Shown here one piece after another: positions 5,637 through 8,182 of a stretch of DNA of 8,182 nt. This DNA is from Lysobacterales bacterium CG_4_10_14_3_um_filter_64_11 (lineage in GTDB: Bacteria; Pseudomonadota; Gammaproteobacteria; Xanthomonadales; Xanthomonadaceae). The notes below the pieces were generated by a model. It saw nothing but the letters and a program-made list of their open reading frames with translations. It did not search any database and was not told the DNA's origin. Position numbers and translations under genes: made by a program. The DNA lies in NCBI GenBank assembly GCA_002782905.1, contig PFJA01000042.1, forward strand, positions 1 through 8,182. Reading direction: 5' to 3'. The number at the start of each line of letters is the position of its first letter. The first letter of the stretch is position 1.

Positions 5637-8182
5637 GTGCGCGATTCGCCATCGCCCGACGACCCGTCACGTGGCTTGCTCCTGTTTCGGGCCAGCCGCC
5701 TGGAAGCATTGCTCGATCCGTTGCAAACCCTGCTCGATGTCACCTGGCCCGACAACATCCTGTCGCCGCAAACCGTGATCGCCGCGCATGCGGGCATGCG
5801 GCAGTGGCTCAATGACGAGCTCGCGCAGCGGGCGGGTGCTACCGGCATCAGTGCCAATCTCGATATCGTGTTGTCGAGCACCTGGATCGACCGATTGGCG
5901 CAAACCCACCTGCGCCACAAGGCCGTGTCACTGCCGCGCTACCAGCGCCAGCACTTGCGTTGGGCAGTGCATGCGGCGCTGGGCACTATCGCGCAGGTGC
6001 CGGGGCTTTCCGACCCGCGCCTGGTTGCCTATCTGGGCGAGCAATCCGCTGTCGATGTCGGCACGAATGCCAATCTGGCGCGTCGTCGCTTTCAACTCGC
6101 CGACCGTCTCGCCCGTCTGTATACGCAGTATCTGGTGTATCGGCCGGACTGGTTGCGCGCGTGGGAGCAGGGCCAGGATGCGGCCGCTGTGCCGGTGACC
6201 GGCGATGCGACGTTGCAGGCAACCGAGCGGCAACTGCTGGCACCGCTATGGCGACGGCTTGCCGCGGTTTTGGGGCCGCACCGTGGCGTCGCGGTAACCG
6301 AGCTGAGCCACGTGTTGGGCAATGCGTCGAGTTCGCTGCCGGCCGTCCACCTGTTCGGCATCAGCCATCTGCCGCCAGCCGAGTTGGCATTGCTGCGCAG
6401 CTATGCGCGGCGCGGCCTGGTGGCGCTTTATGCGCCCGACCCATGCCGCGAATACTGGGGTGGTATCAGCAATTCGCGCACGCAACTGCGCCAGTATCAG
6501 GCCGACGAAGCGCACCGTATCGAAGCTGCTGGCGAGCGTGATTACTGGGTTGAACAGGGGCATCCGCTGCTCGCGCGCTGGGGCCGCATGGGGCAACACT
6601 TTTTCTGCGCGCTGGCCGATGGCGAAGTGCGCGAGGACGTTCGGCATCGTGGCGATGAACCGGCCCGGCCCGGCAATCGCTTGCACCGGGTGCAGCACAG
6701 CATCCGCCAGTTGCAGCCGGGGTTGCTGGCGGTGAACCTCAGCGATGCCACCGTCGCGGCGCAGGAATTGGCCGATGCCTCGCTGCGCATCCATGCCTGC
6801 CACACCCGGTTGCGCGAACTGGAAGTGCTGCGCGACGCGCTGCTCGATGCGATGACGCCGCGCCCGGATTGCGCGCCGATTGCGGCGGCGGAAATGGTGG
6901 TGATGGCACCCGATATTGCCGCCTACCTGCCGTTGATCGCGGCCGTGTTCGGCCCGCCCGGCGACAGTCGCGCGCTGCTGCCCTATCACCTTGCCGATGT
7001 CGCGGTGGCGCGCAACCATCCACTGTTCACGACGTTTCTGCGTCTGCTCGAATTGCCCTCGGCGCGGATCAGCACCCCGGAGGTGATGGATTTGTTGGCG
7101 ATCGCGGAGGTCGGGCAGCGCTTCGCGATTGATGCCGATGATCGCGACCGGCTGCACGAATGGTTGGCTCGCAGTCGCGTCGCCTGGGGCCTGGATGGTG
7201 CCTCGCGGGCGCGCTTTGACGTGCCGGCGATCACCGAGCACACCTTTGCCTGGGCGATGGACCGCCTGATCGCCGGCTATGTGATGGCCGACGCTTCGCA
7301 CGCGGATCGTGATGGCCGTGTGCAACTGGCCGACGGCTGCGAGCTGGCGCCATTGAACGGCGTGCATGGCCCGTCTGCCGAAGCGTTGGGCGCCCTGGAT
7401 CGGGTGCTGCAAGAGATTCAGGCCTGGTGCGATCTGGGCAACGCGACCCGCCGTGCCACGCAGTGGGCGCACGAACTGGATGTGCGGATGCACGCCATGT
7501 TGCGCATCGATACCAGCGACAGCGCCGCACGCGATGCATGGCAGGTGCTGACGGCTACCGTGCATGGTCTGATCGGTGAACCGCAGATCGTTGACGAAGA
7601 CCCCGAACTGCATTTCAGCGTGGTGCGCGCGCTGCTTGCCGAGCGCCTGCAAGCGGTGCCGGAACAGCAACGTTTCCTGCTCGGTGGCATCACGTTTTGC
7701 GGCATGGTTCCGCAGCGTGCAATCCCGTTCAAGCTGATTGCGGTGCTCGGCCTGAACGACGGCGAGTTTCCGCGCGCAACCAGCGATGGCGGCCTGGACC
7801 TGATGGCGCGGCTGCGCCGCGTCGGCGACCGCGACGTGCGCAGCGATGATCGCTACCTTTTTCTCGAAACCCTGATGTCGGCGCGCGAACGCCTGCACCT
7901 GAGCTATCTCGGCGAAGACGTCAAGGACGGCACGACGCTGAACCCGGCCGCACCGCTGGCCGAGCTGATCGCCGAACTCGATCGCCATGCCACGCTTGCG
8001 CGCGATGATTCGACGCGCCCGTGGCAGGTACATCACCCGCTGCAACCGTTCGACGCACGCTATTTCGATGGCACTGACGCGCGCCTGTTTTCCTACTGCT
8101 CGGCCTTTGCACAGATGCACGGTGCCGGCCAAGGCGCCGCGCTGACGCCGTTTGTCGATGCGCGCGAAAGTGCCCCTGTGCT
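5637..8182 (+). CDS. recC: Exodeoxyribonuclease V subunit gamma (RecC), 3'-truncated
   Basis: The frame is open from GTG 5637 to the right edge (848 complete codons, no stop). E. coli RecC has about 1120 residues, so roughly the last 270 are outside. RecC is the subunit of the RecBCD helicase-nuclease that recognises Chi, with inactivated helicase-like and nuclease-like folds, and it acts in double-strand-break repair and degradation of linear DNA. Diagnostic blocks are FRASRLEALLDPL near the N-terminus, AGMRQWLNDELA, QYLVYRPDWLRAWEQG (Y165-W172), VHLFGISHLPP, PDPCREYWGGI (from P267), and GITFCGMVPQRAIPFK with LGLNDGEFPR (G684 and G705 onward). The first codon is uncertain: GTG 5637 leaves a ~14-residue leader, and TTG 5676 starts closer to the conserved region. 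No strong Shine-Dalgarno is present, so translation is probably coupled to the VIT gene, whose stop is 6 bases upstream in the same frame. recB and recD would be expected downstream. Confidence 0.95.
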   Translation, partial: MRDSPSPDDPSRGLLLFRASRLEALLDPLQTLLDVTWPDNILSPQTVIAAHAGMRQWLNDELAQRAGATGISANLDIVLSSTWIDRLAQTHLRHKAVSLPRYQRQHLRWAVHAALGTIAQVPGLSDPRLVAYLGEQSAVDVGTNANLARRRFQLADRLARLYTQYLVYRPDWLRAWEQGQDAAAVPVTGDATLQATERQLLAPLWRRLAAVLGPHRGVAVTELSHVLGNASSSLPAVHLFGISHLPPAELALLRSYARRGLVALYAPDPCREYWGGISNSRTQLRQYQADEAHRIEAAGERDYWVEQGHPLLARWGRMGQHFFCALADGEVREDVRHRGDEPARPGNRLHRVQHSIRQLQPGLLAVNLSDATVAAQELADASLRIHACHTRLRELEVLRDALLDAMTPRPDCAPIAAAEMVVMAPDIAAYLPLIAAVFGPPGDSRALLPYHLADVAVARNHPLFTTFLRLLELPSARISTPEVMDLLAIAEVGQRFAIDADDRDRLHEWLARSRVAWGLDGASRARFDVPAITEHTFAWAMDRLIAGYVMADASHADRDGRVQLADGCELAPLNGVHGPSAEALGALDRVLQEIQAWCDLGNATRRATQWAHELDVRMHAMLRIDTSDSAARDAWQVLTATVHGLIGEPQIVDEDPELHFSVVRALLAERLQAVPEQQRFLLGGITFCGMVPQRAIPFKLIAVLGLNDGEFPRATSDGGLDLMARLRRVGDRDVRSDDRYLFLETLMSARERLHLSYLGEDVKDGTTLNPAAPLAELIAELDRHATLARDDSTRPWQVHHPLQPFDARYFDGTDARLFSYCSAFAQMHGAGQGAALTPFVDARESAPV

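Noticed and set aside
6246..8132. A 628-codon open frame on the minus strand opposite recC
   Set aside because: It mirrors recC in a GC-rich gene where antisense frames stay open. Its product is rich in Arg, Gln, His and Ala with no recognisable domain, while the plus frame has clear RecC motifs throughout.

Overview
The window is GC-rich bacterial DNA with dense, strongly GC-biased coding. A RecBCD-type RecC, an RLAN-type RimK homologue and a VIT/CCC1 protein with a ferritin-related N-terminus point to a gammaproteobacterium. The general look suggests the Xanthomonas/Lysobacter/Rhodanobacter group, but this is an impression from gene content and style, not a measured assignment.

Layout from left to right. 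(1) Positions 1-1130 (+) hold the 3' part of a DUF342/FapA-family protein: a glycine-rich beta-helix followed by a coiled coil. (2) After a 77-base gap, 1208-2704 (+) encodes a complete RimK-like ATP-grasp ligase with an RLAN-type N-terminal domain. (3) A 210-base intergenic region, 2705-2914, contains a large imperfect inverted repeat built from GCAAAG/CTTTGC-type words. (4) 2915-3406 (-) encodes a compact SET-domain lysine methyltransferase with a post-SET cysteine cluster, convergent with the ligase gene. (5) A short divergent promoter region, 3407-3522, separates it from the rightward block. (6) 3523-4599 (+) encodes an exported kelch beta-propeller protein, 4596-5630 (+) a VIT/CCC1-family membrane protein with a ferritin-related N-terminal segment, and 5637-8182 (+) RecC, which runs off the right edge with about the last quarter missing. 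The kelch and VIT genes overlap by ATGA. recC begins 6 bases after the VIT stop in the same frame, so these three genes look like one transcription unit.

Functionally, the left half pairs two protein- or peptide-modifying enzymes, an ATP-grasp amide ligase and a SET methyltransferase, on opposite strands. The right half places a secreted beta-propeller and a probable Fe/Mn transporter directly upstream of the recombination enzyme RecC. I see no mobile element, CRISPR array, tRNA or rRNA. The most interesting items are the ligase/SET pair with the palindrome between them, the apparently degenerate ferritin-like half of the VIT protein, and the kelch-VIT-recC coupling. None amounts to a demonstrably new system from sequence alone.
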